From assembly GCA_964350945.1 (NCBI GenBank), contig CAYGLF010000008.1, forward strand, positions 1 through 64,000: a stretch of 64,000 nucleotides of DNA, in the 5' to 3' direction. The position numbers and the translations under genes were made by a program. Source of the stretch: CAYGLF01 sp964350945. Its GTDB lineage: Bacteria > Chlamydiota > Chlamydiia > Chlamydiales > JAAZZY01. The notes under the pieces are model-generated. The model did no database searches. It worked only from the letters and a program-made list of their open reading frames with translations, and was not told where the DNA came from. This document shows, in pieces, positions 53,921-62,396 of this stretch (positions are counted from its first letter, which is position 1; each line of letters opens with the position of its first letter).

Positions 53921-54769
53921 ATGGAACAATTAATTGGGGCCCACACCTCTGCATCGGGCGGCGTTTTTAATGCTATTTACAATGGCATGGAAATTGGAGC
54001 GACTACCATTCAGTTATTTACAAGTAACCAAAAGCAATGGAGGGGCCGTAAATATGATGAAGATGAGTTGGAAAAATGGTTTGAAGCACTCGCCCAATCT
54101 AAAATTGAAAAAATAATGAGTCACGACAGCTACTTGATTAACTTGGGTTGTCCTAATGAAGAGAACCTTCTCAAAAGCCGCAAGGCCTTTGCTGAGGAAA
54201 TTGAGCGCTGTAATCAGCTAAAACTCTCTTATTTAAACTTCCATCCAGGAGCAGCCCTTAAGGAAAGTGTAGAACAGTGTTTGGAGCTGATTGTAGAAAG
54301 TCTCAAACAAGTATCCCCTCTTTTACAAAATTCAGACCTACGACTTTTAATTGAAGCGACCGCAGGGCAGGGCTCTACTGTTGGGCATACATTTGAACAA
54401 CTAGGTTACTTAGTTCACCAAACTAAAGAAAGTGTTCCAATCGGCGTTTGTATTGATACCTGTCATATCTTTACAGCTGGCTATGATATACGTAATATGT
54501 CTGCCTGGGAAAAAACGCTAGATGACTTTGACAAGCATGTGGGCCTTGAGCACCTCTATGCTTTGCATGTCAATGACTCTAAGTTCCCACTAGGATCACG
54601 AAAAGATCGCCATGCCCCCATAGGGGAGGGAGATATCGGCATCGAGGGATTTGAGGCTATGATGCAACACCCTGCCTTGGCCAAGCTCCCCAAATACTTA
54701 GAAACTCCCGGAGGAATGCCTGCTTGGGAAGAAGAAATTAAACTGTTAAATAGCTTTGCAAAACACTAA
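53921..54769 (+). CDS. nfo: Endonuclease IV
   Basis: The 282-residue AP endonuclease cuts at abasic sites. Start MEQLIGAHTSASGG is chosen at ATG 53921; an upstream in-frame start would add an unlikely head. Zinc-site segments are complete: SHDSYLINLG, FHPGA, EATAGQG, IDTCHIFTAGYD, HVNDSKFPLGSRKDRH and ETPGG. It is followed by asnS after 15 bases, so they are probably cotranscribed. Confidence 0.96.
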   Translation: MEQLIGAHTSASGGVFNAIYNGMEIGATTIQLFTSNQKQWRGRKYDEDELEKWFEALAQSKIEKIMSHDSYLINLGCPNEENLLKSRKAFAEEIERCNQLKLSYLNFHPGAALKESVEQCLELIVESLKQVSPLLQNSDLRLLIEATAGQGSTVGHTFEQLGYLVHQTKESVPIGVCIDTCHIFTAGYDIRNMSAWEKTLDDFDKHVGLEHLYALHVNDSKFPLGSRKDRHAPIGEGDIGIEGFEAMMQHPALAKLPKYLETPGGMPAWEEEIKLLNSFAKH

Positions 54770-54784
54770 AATTAGGATTTTTGA

Positions 54785-56152
54785 ATGAAAACTAGGGTAA
54801 AACACCTTCTGCAGAAAAACTCCCCATATACTCTTGGCTCTTTGGTCACCCTACACGGTTGGGTGCGAACTCTTAGAGATCAAAAAAAATTCGCTTTTAT
54901 AGAAATCAACGACGGTTCTTGCTTAAAAGGAATCCAGGTGATCGCAAATGCTGATTTAGCCAATTTTCAAGAAGTGGTTGAAAAGGTCTCCACGGGAGCT
55001 GCTCTAAAAATTGAAGGTAAATTAGTCGAAAGCCCTGGAAAAGGACAAAGTGTTGAAATCCACGCTGAAAAAATTGAAATCATCGGCCTGAGTGATGAGA
55101 GCTACCCGCTACAAAAAAAGCGACACTCTTTTGAATTTTTAAGAACAATTGCCCACTTACGTCCTAGAACTAACACCCTAGGCGCCATCGCACGCATCCG
55201 CAACGCTCTTTTTTTTGCCTCACATAGATTTTTCCAAGAAAGAGGTTTTATCTCTGTTCAAACCCCTATTATCACTACTTCGGACTGTGAAGGAGCTGGT
55301 GAGATGTTCCAGGTAACCACCTTAAAACCGGGGCAAGATCCGAAAGAAGATTTCTTTTCAAAACCTGCTTTCTTAACCGTTTCAGGACAGTTGAATGCTG
55401 AGGCATATGCTCTTTCTCACACCGATGTCTACACTTTTGGCCCTACCTTCCGTGCTGAAAATTCCAACACTTCACGCCATCTTGCAGAATTTTGGATGTT
55501 AGAGCCCGAAATGGCATTTGCAGATTTAAAAGACGCCTATACCCTCGCCCAAGACTATTTAAAATATGTCTTAAAAGACCTTTTAGAAAACCACATAGAA
55601 GATTTAAACCTCTTTAATCAATTTGTTTCTAAAGGGCTGATTGAAAAGCTTGAATCAGTGGTCACCAGTCCTTTTGAGGTCATCAGCTACACAAAAGCGG
55701 TTGAGATTTTAGAAAAAGCAACTAAAAAATTTGAATTTCCAATAAAGTGGGGCGTCGATTTGCAATCAGAACATGAACGCTACATCACTGAAGAATATTT
55801 AAAACAGCCTGTGGTGGTAACTGATTACCCGAAAGATATTAAAGCTTTTTACATGCGTAATAACGAAGATGGGAAAACATGTGCTGCCATGGATGTTTTG
55901 TGCCCTGGGATCGGAGAAATTATGGGAGGGGCTCAAAGGGAGGAACGCCTTGACGTTTTGACTCAAAAAATCAAATCGATGGGCTTAAATCTTGATGACT
56001 ACCAGTGGTATTTTGATCTACGACGATTTGGAGGAACTCCTCATGCGGGTTTTGGCCTTGGATTTGAGCGTTTGATTCAATATGCTACTGGCATGGAAAA
56101 TATTCGCGATGTGATCCCCTTCCCAAGGGCTCCTAAACACGCAGACTTCTAA
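54785..56152 (+). CDS. asnS: Asparaginyl-tRNA synthetase
   Basis: The 455-residue class IIb synthetase has an N-terminal OB fold (VTLHGWVRTLRDQKKFAFIE), motif 2 as FRAENSNTSRHLAEF, and motif 3 as GFGLGFERLIQ. The end RDVIPFPRAPKHADF with FPRAP is the AsnRS form, where AspRS differs. Chlamydiaceae are known to form Asn-tRNA indirectly through Asp-tRNA amidation, so a dedicated AsnRS sets this organism apart from them. No oddities in length. Confidence 0.94.
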   Translation: MKTRVKHLLQKNSPYTLGSLVTLHGWVRTLRDQKKFAFIEINDGSCLKGIQVIANADLANFQEVVEKVSTGAALKIEGKLVESPGKGQSVEIHAEKIEIIGLSDESYPLQKKRHSFEFLRTIAHLRPRTNTLGAIARIRNALFFASHRFFQERGFISVQTPIITTSDCEGAGEMFQVTTLKPGQDPKEDFFSKPAFLTVSGQLNAEAYALSHTDVYTFGPTFRAENSNTSRHLAEFWMLEPEMAFADLKDAYTLAQDYLKYVLKDLLENHIEDLNLFNQFVSKGLIEKLESVVTSPFEVISYTKAVEILEKATKKFEFPIKWGVDLQSEHERYITEEYLKQPVVVTDYPKDIKAFYMRNNEDGKTCAAMDVLCPGIGEIMGGAQREERLDVLTQKIKSMGLNLDDYQWYFDLRRFGGTPHAGFGLGFERLIQYATGMENIRDVIPFPRAPKHADF

Positions 56153-56209
56153 AAAAATGGCATCTAAATTAACTTGATTCTTACATCATAATTAAACTAA
56201 AATTATCTA

Positions 56210-57523
56210 ATGATTTGGAACTTATATTTAAAACTAAAAAGTTTAAGCTCGTTTACGCTACCTAGCTTTTGCCTACAAGCTGGCATCGTTTTGGTATCTA
56301 TATCCATTTCAAGTTTATTTTATCACTTCACAACAAATAAACTAAAAGTTTTACAAGATAAAAATAACTTTAAGTCAACAATACTGACAACCAAAACATG
56401 TTACTTATTTTCACTGCTACTGTCAGTAAGCGTCCTTGTCCCAGCTTATATAATCTATGCAAATGACTCCATACCAGTAATTTTTTTAGCAACCATTCTG
56501 ATACTTACTATTTTCATTATGAGAGTTATTAATTCTATTTTTAATAAGCCAGTTGCTCATTATCTAAGTGCTTCCATAACTCTTCTTTTCCTCCTAGCTT
56601 TGTCAGGATTTTACAAACCAATTTTTCAAACACTTTCACAAACTAATTTGGAAATCGGGGTCATTAAAACCTCTCTACTAAAATTAATTGAATCTGTTGC
56701 ACTCATTGTCATTCTGGCATGGGGCGTTAGATTTATTTCAAAAAAAGTAGACCACAAGCTAGATCAAAATAAACACCTCAACAAATCAACAACTCTCTTA
56801 CTTTCTAAGCTAAACAAAGCTGTTTTGATAGTAGTTTCAGGTTTTTTTGGAATATCAATTACAGGGATAGACCTCTCTATTTTTACCTTCTTTGCCGGAG
56901 CACTAGGGGTTGGAATCGCATTTGGCCTGAAAAACATTACTTCTAACTTATTTAGTGGGGTTGTTCTACTCATTGACAGGTCTGTTAAATTAGGGGATGT
57001 CATTGCGATCAAAGATGAAGGAGCTTATGGAGTTGTACATAAACTAAGCGCTAGATTTGTTTCTGTAAGAACTCGAGAGGGAATTGAGCACCTTATACCC
57101 AACGAAAAGCTCATCGATTTAAAAATAGAAAACTGGACTCACAGCGACCCTTTGATCAGAGTTGGTATTGATTTTCATGTTGGTTTAAACACAGATATAA
57201 ATTTTTTAGAGCAGATTTTATTGCAGATTGCTGGAACCACACAAAGAGTCCTTAAAGAGCCTGCCCCAAGCATCAGAGTCACTGATATTAACACAAATTG
57301 CATTGAAGCTCAGCTAAGGGTTTGGATATCTGATCCTGAAAAGGGTAAAAGCTCAATAAAGAGTGACATTTACCGACAGGCTCTCATAGCTTTTAAGAAA
57401 GGTAATATTGAAATCCCTCTTCCCCCTCTTGAGCTCTACTTCAACCGAGATTTAAATGAAAACAAACTCTCTCAAAAAATCTCACAGCAAAAAATCTCAC
57501 AGATTGAAGACTTAAAACTCTAA
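56210..57523 (+). CDS. MscS-family mechanosensitive channel
   Basis: The 437-residue protein has about seven hydrophobic segments, the last being the pore helix with the MscS signature LGVGIAFGLKNITSNLFSG. The beta domain (VVLLIDRSVKLGDVIAI) and a C-terminal alpha/beta part follow. These channels release solutes on osmotic downshift. It is longer than E. coli MscS (286) because of extra N-terminal helices. It follows asnS by 57 bases and converges on the topoisomerase operon. Confidence 0.9.
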   Translation: MIWNLYLKLKSLSSFTLPSFCLQAGIVLVSISISSLFYHFTTNKLKVLQDKNNFKSTILTTKTCYLFSLLLSVSVLVPAYIIYANDSIPVIFLATILILTIFIMRVINSIFNKPVAHYLSASITLLFLLALSGFYKPIFQTLSQTNLEIGVIKTSLLKLIESVALIVILAWGVRFISKKVDHKLDQNKHLNKSTTLLLSKLNKAVLIVVSGFFGISITGIDLSIFTFFAGALGVGIAFGLKNITSNLFSGVVLLIDRSVKLGDVIAIKDEGAYGVVHKLSARFVSVRTREGIEHLIPNEKLIDLKIENWTHSDPLIRVGIDFHVGLNTDINFLEQILLQIAGTTQRVLKEPAPSIRVTDINTNCIEAQLRVWISDPEKGKSSIKSDIYRQALIAFKKGNIEIPLPPLELYFNRDLNENKLSQKISQQKISQIEDLKL

Positions 57524-57549
57524 ACAACGCCCCTTAAAAAAATTTCTTA

Positions 57550-59469
57550 TCAGAGAAACGTCAGCTGTTGCTTTTTGCTCGTAGAGACCTTGCGAACTTC
57601 CTTATTGGCAATGCGTTTTCCTTTAGCTGCCACCCCTTTAACTAAAACATCTTCAAATGAAAATTCCATTTGCTTTTGTTTGAGTTTGGGTTTAGCTGCA
57701 AAGTAGATATTCACAATGGGATTTTCATGATCAGTAAGAAGGTCTATAATAGAGCCTTCTTCAGCATAATGATAAACTTTCCCAAGGATAAATTTTGAAA
57801 CTTTAAAGCGCTTTGCCAGTGCTATCTTAGTTTTTGGGTCACGATAAATGCATGACATCACTTTATCTTGACTCACCATCTGAGAGTAAATAAGTTTATT
57901 CCCTCGAAGGACATACTCTTTCTCAGGAGGAGCAATCACTTGATAGGTCCCATCATCAAAATAGAGGACCAAACGATCCAAGTTGGTACAGTCAAAAACC
58001 TCTTCGGCGCTCACTTTGGTCCCAACATATCCTGTCTCATAATCCACACAGATGCTGATGTCCTTTTCAACTGCTTTTTTACGATCAATTTCTTGCAAGG
58101 TCTCAATACTCGTCTTTCTAGGAAACAGATCGCCATATTTTTTTAATAGATTTTGAATGTAACCAATTGTATAGGTCGTCAAATTTTTCAGGTTTTTTTC
58201 CACTTCCAAAACATTTTCCTGAAGCTCGATGATTTCCTTTTGCTGGCGGTCAATGTCAAACTTCGAGATTCTGCGAATCGCAATATTGAGCAGTCTCTCT
58301 CTATCTTCTTGATCAGGCGTTTTTTTCAGTTTAGGGTGAAAAGGCTTGAGCTGATCAGCGATTGCATCATGAATGGCAGGGTATGTTTTAAGATTCTCTA
58401 TTTTTTTATACATCCGATTTTCAATGAAAATCTGCTCAAGAGTCTTCTCGAAAATTTTTCTTAAGAGTTTTTTGTGGGAAATCTCCAATTCTCTTTTAAG
58501 AAAATCTGTTAAAGCACTGGTATGCAGCTTAAGGAGATCCTCGACATTAGTCTCCCAAGGCATTTGGTCTTTAATAACAAGTACTTGAGAATTAATAGAA
58601 ACTTGACACTGGGTAAAAGCATAGAGGGCGTCTAAAATATCAGCAGCATACTGCCCACGAGGCAATTTTATTTCGATCTCTACTTTGTCTGAAGTATAAT
58701 CATTAATAGATTCAATTTTAATACGATTTTTCTTAGCCGCTTCATCAATTGAGTTGATCATTGATTCGGTAGAAGTTCCTGGGCAGATTTCTCTGATCAC
58801 AATCGTTTTGGCATCCACAAGTTCAAGTTGTGCGCGCACTTTGATCTTTCCACGCCCTTTATCATACTCCGATACATCCATGCTACCCCCAGTTGCAAAA
58901 TCTGGGTACAACTCGAAAGGCTTTTTCTTTAAAATAGCAATCTGAGCTTCTAGAAGTTCTTTAAAATTATGAGGCAAAATTTTAGTAGCCATTCCCACAG
59001 CAATCCCCTCTGCACCTTGCATCAAAACTAGGGGGATTTTAGCAGGCAAACAAACAGGCTCTTGGTTTCTTCCATCGTAGGAAGGAATATACTCCGTAAT
59101 ATCTTTATTATAGAGCGTCTCTTTAGCAAGAGACGAAAGCCTCGTCTCAATATATCTGGCAGCAGCAGCAGGATCTCCTGTAAAAAGATTGCCAAAATTT
59201 CCCTGCATATCTAAAAGATAGTTTTTATTCGCTAAGTTGATCAAAGCATCTGTAATTGGTCCATCTCCATGAGGGTGGAGCGCCATAGTTTGCCCTGCAA
59301 CATTTGCGACTTTATGCATTTTACCATCATCCATAGTCATCAAGGTATGTAAAATACGTCGCTGAACAGGCTTAAGCCCATCAATGGCATGAGGGATCGC
59401 GCGATCTAAAATCACATACGAGGCGTACTTTAGGTAGTTGTCTTGCATCAAATGCTTTAAATCATCCAC
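57550..59469 (-). CDS. parC: Type IIA topoisomerase subunit A (second GyrA/ParC-like)
   Basis: The 639-residue subunit breaks and rejoins DNA. The winged-helix part has GLKPVQRRIL, HPHGDG and the active-site Tyr106 in AAAARYIETR; a coiled coil follows near 350-470. It is shorter than GyrA (about 830-875) and probably lacks a full C-terminal wrapping domain, which favours a topo IV-like role. Start is GTG 59469, sharing one base with the TAG of the B subunit gene, with GGAGG upstream. Chlamydia has an equivalent second A/B pair (from memory). Confidence 0.9.
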   Translation of the reverse strand: MDDLKHLMQDNYLKYASYVILDRAIPHAIDGLKPVQRRILHTLMTMDDGKMHKVANVAGQTMALHPHGDGPITDALINLANKNYLLDMQGNFGNLFTGDPAAAARYIETRLSSLAKETLYNKDITEYIPSYDGRNQEPVCLPAKIPLVLMQGAEGIAVGMATKILPHNFKELLEAQIAILKKKPFELYPDFATGGSMDVSEYDKGRGKIKVRAQLELVDAKTIVIREICPGTSTESMINSIDEAAKKNRIKIESINDYTSDKVEIEIKLPRGQYAADILDALYAFTQCQVSINSQVLVIKDQMPWETNVEDLLKLHTSALTDFLKRELEISHKKLLRKIFEKTLEQIFIENRMYKKIENLKTYPAIHDAIADQLKPFHPKLKKTPDQEDRERLLNIAIRRISKFDIDRQQKEIIELQENVLEVEKNLKNLTTYTIGYIQNLLKKYGDLFPRKTSIETLQEIDRKKAVEKDISICVDYETGYVGTKVSAEEVFDCTNLDRLVLYFDDGTYQVIAPPEKEYVLRGNKLIYSQMVSQDKVMSCIYRDPKTKIALAKRFKVSKFILGKVYHYAEEGSIIDLLTDHENPIVNIYFAAKPKLKQKQMEFSFEDVLVKGVAAKGKRIANKEVRKVSTSKKQQLTFL

Positions 59470-61286
59470 TAGACCACCTCCAATTCAACAACCAGGTTTT
59501 CCATGATAAACTGCTTTCTCTGCGGAGTATTTTTTCCCATATAGAATTCTAAAGACGATTTGATTTCAGAATAGTTTGACACACTGACCGACAAAAGGCG
59601 CATTTTATCTCCGATAAACTGTTTAAATTCTTTGGGTGAAATTTCACCCAGCCCTTTAAATCGGGTGATCTCCACATTTTTAGAGGAAGCTTTTTTCAAA
59701 ACCTCATCTTTTTCATCTTCACTAAAACAATAGTGTGTCTGATCCTTATGACGAACTTTAAAAAGAGGTGTCTCTAAAATGTAGAGGTGCCCATTTAAAA
59801 CAAGACCTTCAAAATAAGTTAAAAAATACGTGAGAATCAAGTTGCGAATATGCATCCCATCCACGTCGGCATCTGTTGCTAAAATAATTTTATTATAACG
59901 CAATCGCCCAAGATCTTCTTCTATATCCAAGGCGTTCATCAAGTTAAACATCTCTTCATTTTTATAAAGCTGATCGCGCTTGAGGCCATGAACATTTAAA
60001 GGCTTGCCTCGCAATGAAAAAACCGCTTGCGTTAAGGGATCTCTAGAAGCGACAATCGATGCAGAAGCTGAATCTCCTTCTGTGAGGAAGATCATTGTCT
60101 GCATCCCCTTTTGGTTGATATCGGTAAAGTGATACTTGCAATCTCTAAGCTTCGGGATTTTAAAAGAAATTTTCTTTTGCCTTTCTTTAGCCTCTTTTTT
60201 TACTGAGGAGAGCTCCTTGCGCAGCTTTTCATTAAAGCTAATGCGTTCGATAATCTTATTCGCAGTCTCTTGGTTTTTATAAAGTAAATCAACCATAGCC
60301 TTTTTCACATCCTGAACAAGCTCTGATCGTATTTCGGTATTGGCTAATTTATTTTTCGTCTGCGACTCAAAAATAGGCTCTGCGACTCGAACTAAAACCG
60401 CTGCTAAAATTCCATCTCTTAGATCTACCCCCTGAAAACTTCTTTTAGCATATTCATTCACACCTTTAAGCATCCCTTCTCTAAAGGCTGAGAGGTGTGT
60501 CCCACCATCTGAGGTATATTGCCCATTGACAAAAGAAAAATAACTCTCTCCATAACTTTGTGTATGAAGTAGAGCAAACTCTAACATCTTTGAGCGGAAA
60601 TGCAAGGGAGGATACAGCTGATCTTCTTGCACTTCATTGTTAAGCAGGTCCAGCAATCCATTTTCTGATTGAATCTTTTCGCCGTTGTAATCAATGAGAA
60701 GATTTTGGTTCAAATAGGCGTAATTCCACATCCTTTTAACAATAAATTCTTCTTCAAATTTATATTTTTTAAAAATTTCAGGATCTGGGATAAACTCGAC
60801 AAATGTGCCGTCTTTCTCTTTTGTTTTACCGCTTTTTTTATTTTTTAGTTTTCCTTGAGAGAAGGTGGCTTCTAAAAATTCTTTTTCGCGAATGCTTCTC
60901 ACTGTAAATTCCTGGGAAAGGGCATTCACGGCTTTAGTCCCCACTCCATTTAGGCCTACTGAAAATTGGAATACATCGCTGTTGTATTTAGCACCTGTAT
61001 TAATTTGGCTTACACAATCAATCACTTTCCCTAAAGGGATGCCACGCCCATAATCGCGCACTGAAATTTTTTGAGTTTGAGGGTCTAACCTCACCTCAAT
61101 TTGACTGCCATGCCCCATAATAAATTCATCCACACAGTTGTCAACGACCTCTTTCATGAGGATGTAGATTCCGTCGTCTGTATGTGATCCATCTCCAAGT
61201 CGTCCTATGTACATTCCCGTTCGCAAACGGATGTGCGAGAGGGCGTCTAGGGTTTGAATAGTGGACTCATCGTATTTCTTTGCCAT
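59469..61286 (-). CDS. parE: Type IIA topoisomerase subunit B (second GyrB/ParE-like)
   Basis: The 605-residue ATPase subunit has the GHKL domain (EVVDNCVDEFIMG, GRGIP, and GLNGVGTKAVNAL), the transducer, and the TOPRIM domain with FLTEGDSASASI and ATDADVDGMHI. It lacks the insertion of some GyrB proteins. It forms an operon with the A subunit, overlapping by one base; together they should decatenate chromosomes. Confidence 0.92.
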   Translation of the reverse strand: MAKKYDESTIQTLDALSHIRLRTGMYIGRLGDGSHTDDGIYILMKEVVDNCVDEFIMGHGSQIEVRLDPQTQKISVRDYGRGIPLGKVIDCVSQINTGAKYNSDVFQFSVGLNGVGTKAVNALSQEFTVRSIREKEFLEATFSQGKLKNKKSGKTKEKDGTFVEFIPDPEIFKKYKFEEEFIVKRMWNYAYLNQNLLIDYNGEKIQSENGLLDLLNNEVQEDQLYPPLHFRSKMLEFALLHTQSYGESYFSFVNGQYTSDGGTHLSAFREGMLKGVNEYAKRSFQGVDLRDGILAAVLVRVAEPIFESQTKNKLANTEIRSELVQDVKKAMVDLLYKNQETANKIIERISFNEKLRKELSSVKKEAKERQKKISFKIPKLRDCKYHFTDINQKGMQTMIFLTEGDSASASIVASRDPLTQAVFSLRGKPLNVHGLKRDQLYKNEEMFNLMNALDIEEDLGRLRYNKIILATDADVDGMHIRNLILTYFLTYFEGLVLNGHLYILETPLFKVRHKDQTHYCFSEDEKDEVLKKASSKNVEITRFKGLGEISPKEFKQFIGDKMRLLSVSVSNYSEIKSSLEFYMGKNTPQRKQFIMENLVVELEVV

Positions 61287-61356
61287 AAAAAAAGTATCTG
61301 TTTCAAAAAAACTATATTCTGTTTACAAAAGGTGTTTTCATTAAAGGGAACACAAA

Positions 61357-62364
61357 GTGATTGATTATACTCAGTTTTTCTCAAATAAAACAATCCTCAT
61401 TACAGGCGGAACGGGTAGTTTTGGGCAAGCTTTTATTAAAAAAATCTTACAGGTCTCCCAGCCAAAAAAGCTGATTGTTTTTAGCAGGGACGAATGGAAG
61501 CAAAGTCAAATGCAAGAAAATGACCCTGTTTTTCAAAATTCCTGCCTTCGTTTTTTTCTAGGAGACATCCGAGATAAAGAGCGGCTACATCTCGCTCTTC
61601 GAGACGTCGATTTTTTAATCCATGCTGCAGCTCTTAAACAGGTGCCTGCTGCCGAATATAACCCTTCGGAATTTATTAAGACCAATATCTTAGGAACTAT
61701 GAATGTGATGGATGCTGCAATAGCATGCGGGGTTAAGAAAGTAATTTCTCTCTCAACAGATAAAGCAGCAGCTCCAATAAACTTATATGGTGCCACCAAG
61801 CTTTGTGCTGATAAGCTGATTTTATCTGCAAAAGCATATGTGGGAGACCGCAACTTCCCCCATTTTTCTGTCGTTCGATATGGTAATGTTTTGGGATCCA
61901 AGGGAAGTTTGATCCCAAAATGGCAAAAGTTGATTGATGAAAATGCCTCAGAACTACCTATTACCGATGAGCGTATGACCCGTTTTTGGATCACATTAAA
62001 TCAATCTGCTGAGTTTGTCATGAAATGCTTAATGACCATGCAAGGGAGCGAAATTTTTGTCCCTAAAATTCCCAGTATGAAAATCACTGATTTAGCCCGT
62101 GCAATGGCCCCCTATATTCCGCTTAAAAAATGTGGCATACGCCCAGGAGAAAAACTTCATGAGCACTTAATTACCCTCTCTGAGGCAGCTTGTACCACAG
62201 AACATGCAAGTTACTATGTCATCCACCCACACAAAGAGGCGCTCTCTCTAAACAAAAAAGTATCTTCGAAGTTTGAGTATACGTCTAATAATAATACCCA
62301 TTGGCTCTCTCAAGAAGAGATTAAGCAAATGCTCTACCCTGCCAGGAAATGCATAGATAACTAG
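61357..62364 (+). CDS. PseB/CapD-type UDP-GlcNAc 4,6-dehydratase
   Basis: The 335-residue SDR-fold enzyme resembles PseB and FlaA1-type short dehydratases: NAD motif ITGGTGSFGQAF, then VFSRDEWKQSQM, LRFFLGDIRD, HAAALKQVPAAEYNP and STDKAAAPINLYGATK. In this subgroup the catalytic Tyr is replaced (MxxxK type), but here LYGATK retains a Tyr-x3-Lys pattern. The probable reaction is 4,6-dehydration of UDP-GlcNAc for surface sugars (pseudaminic acid or capsule type). Start GTG 61357 has AAAGGGAA upstream. No other sugar genes are in the window. Confidence 0.85.
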   Translation: MIDYTQFFSNKTILITGGTGSFGQAFIKKILQVSQPKKLIVFSRDEWKQSQMQENDPVFQNSCLRFFLGDIRDKERLHLALRDVDFLIHAAALKQVPAAEYNPSEFIKTNILGTMNVMDAAIACGVKKVISLSTDKAAAPINLYGATKLCADKLILSAKAYVGDRNFPHFSVVRYGNVLGSKGSLIPKWQKLIDENASELPITDERMTRFWITLNQSAEFVMKCLMTMQGSEIFVPKIPSMKITDLARAMAPYIPLKKCGIRPGEKLHEHLITLSEAACTTEHASYYVIHPHKEALSLNKKVSSKFEYTSNNNTHWLSQEEIKQMLYPARKCIDN

Positions 62365-62396
62365 TGAAAAATTGCATTCTCTACCATTTATAGGCT

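Noticed and set aside
61533..61994. Open frame of 153 codons on the minus strand
   Set aside because: It is antisense to the PseB-type dehydratase, which has intact motifs.
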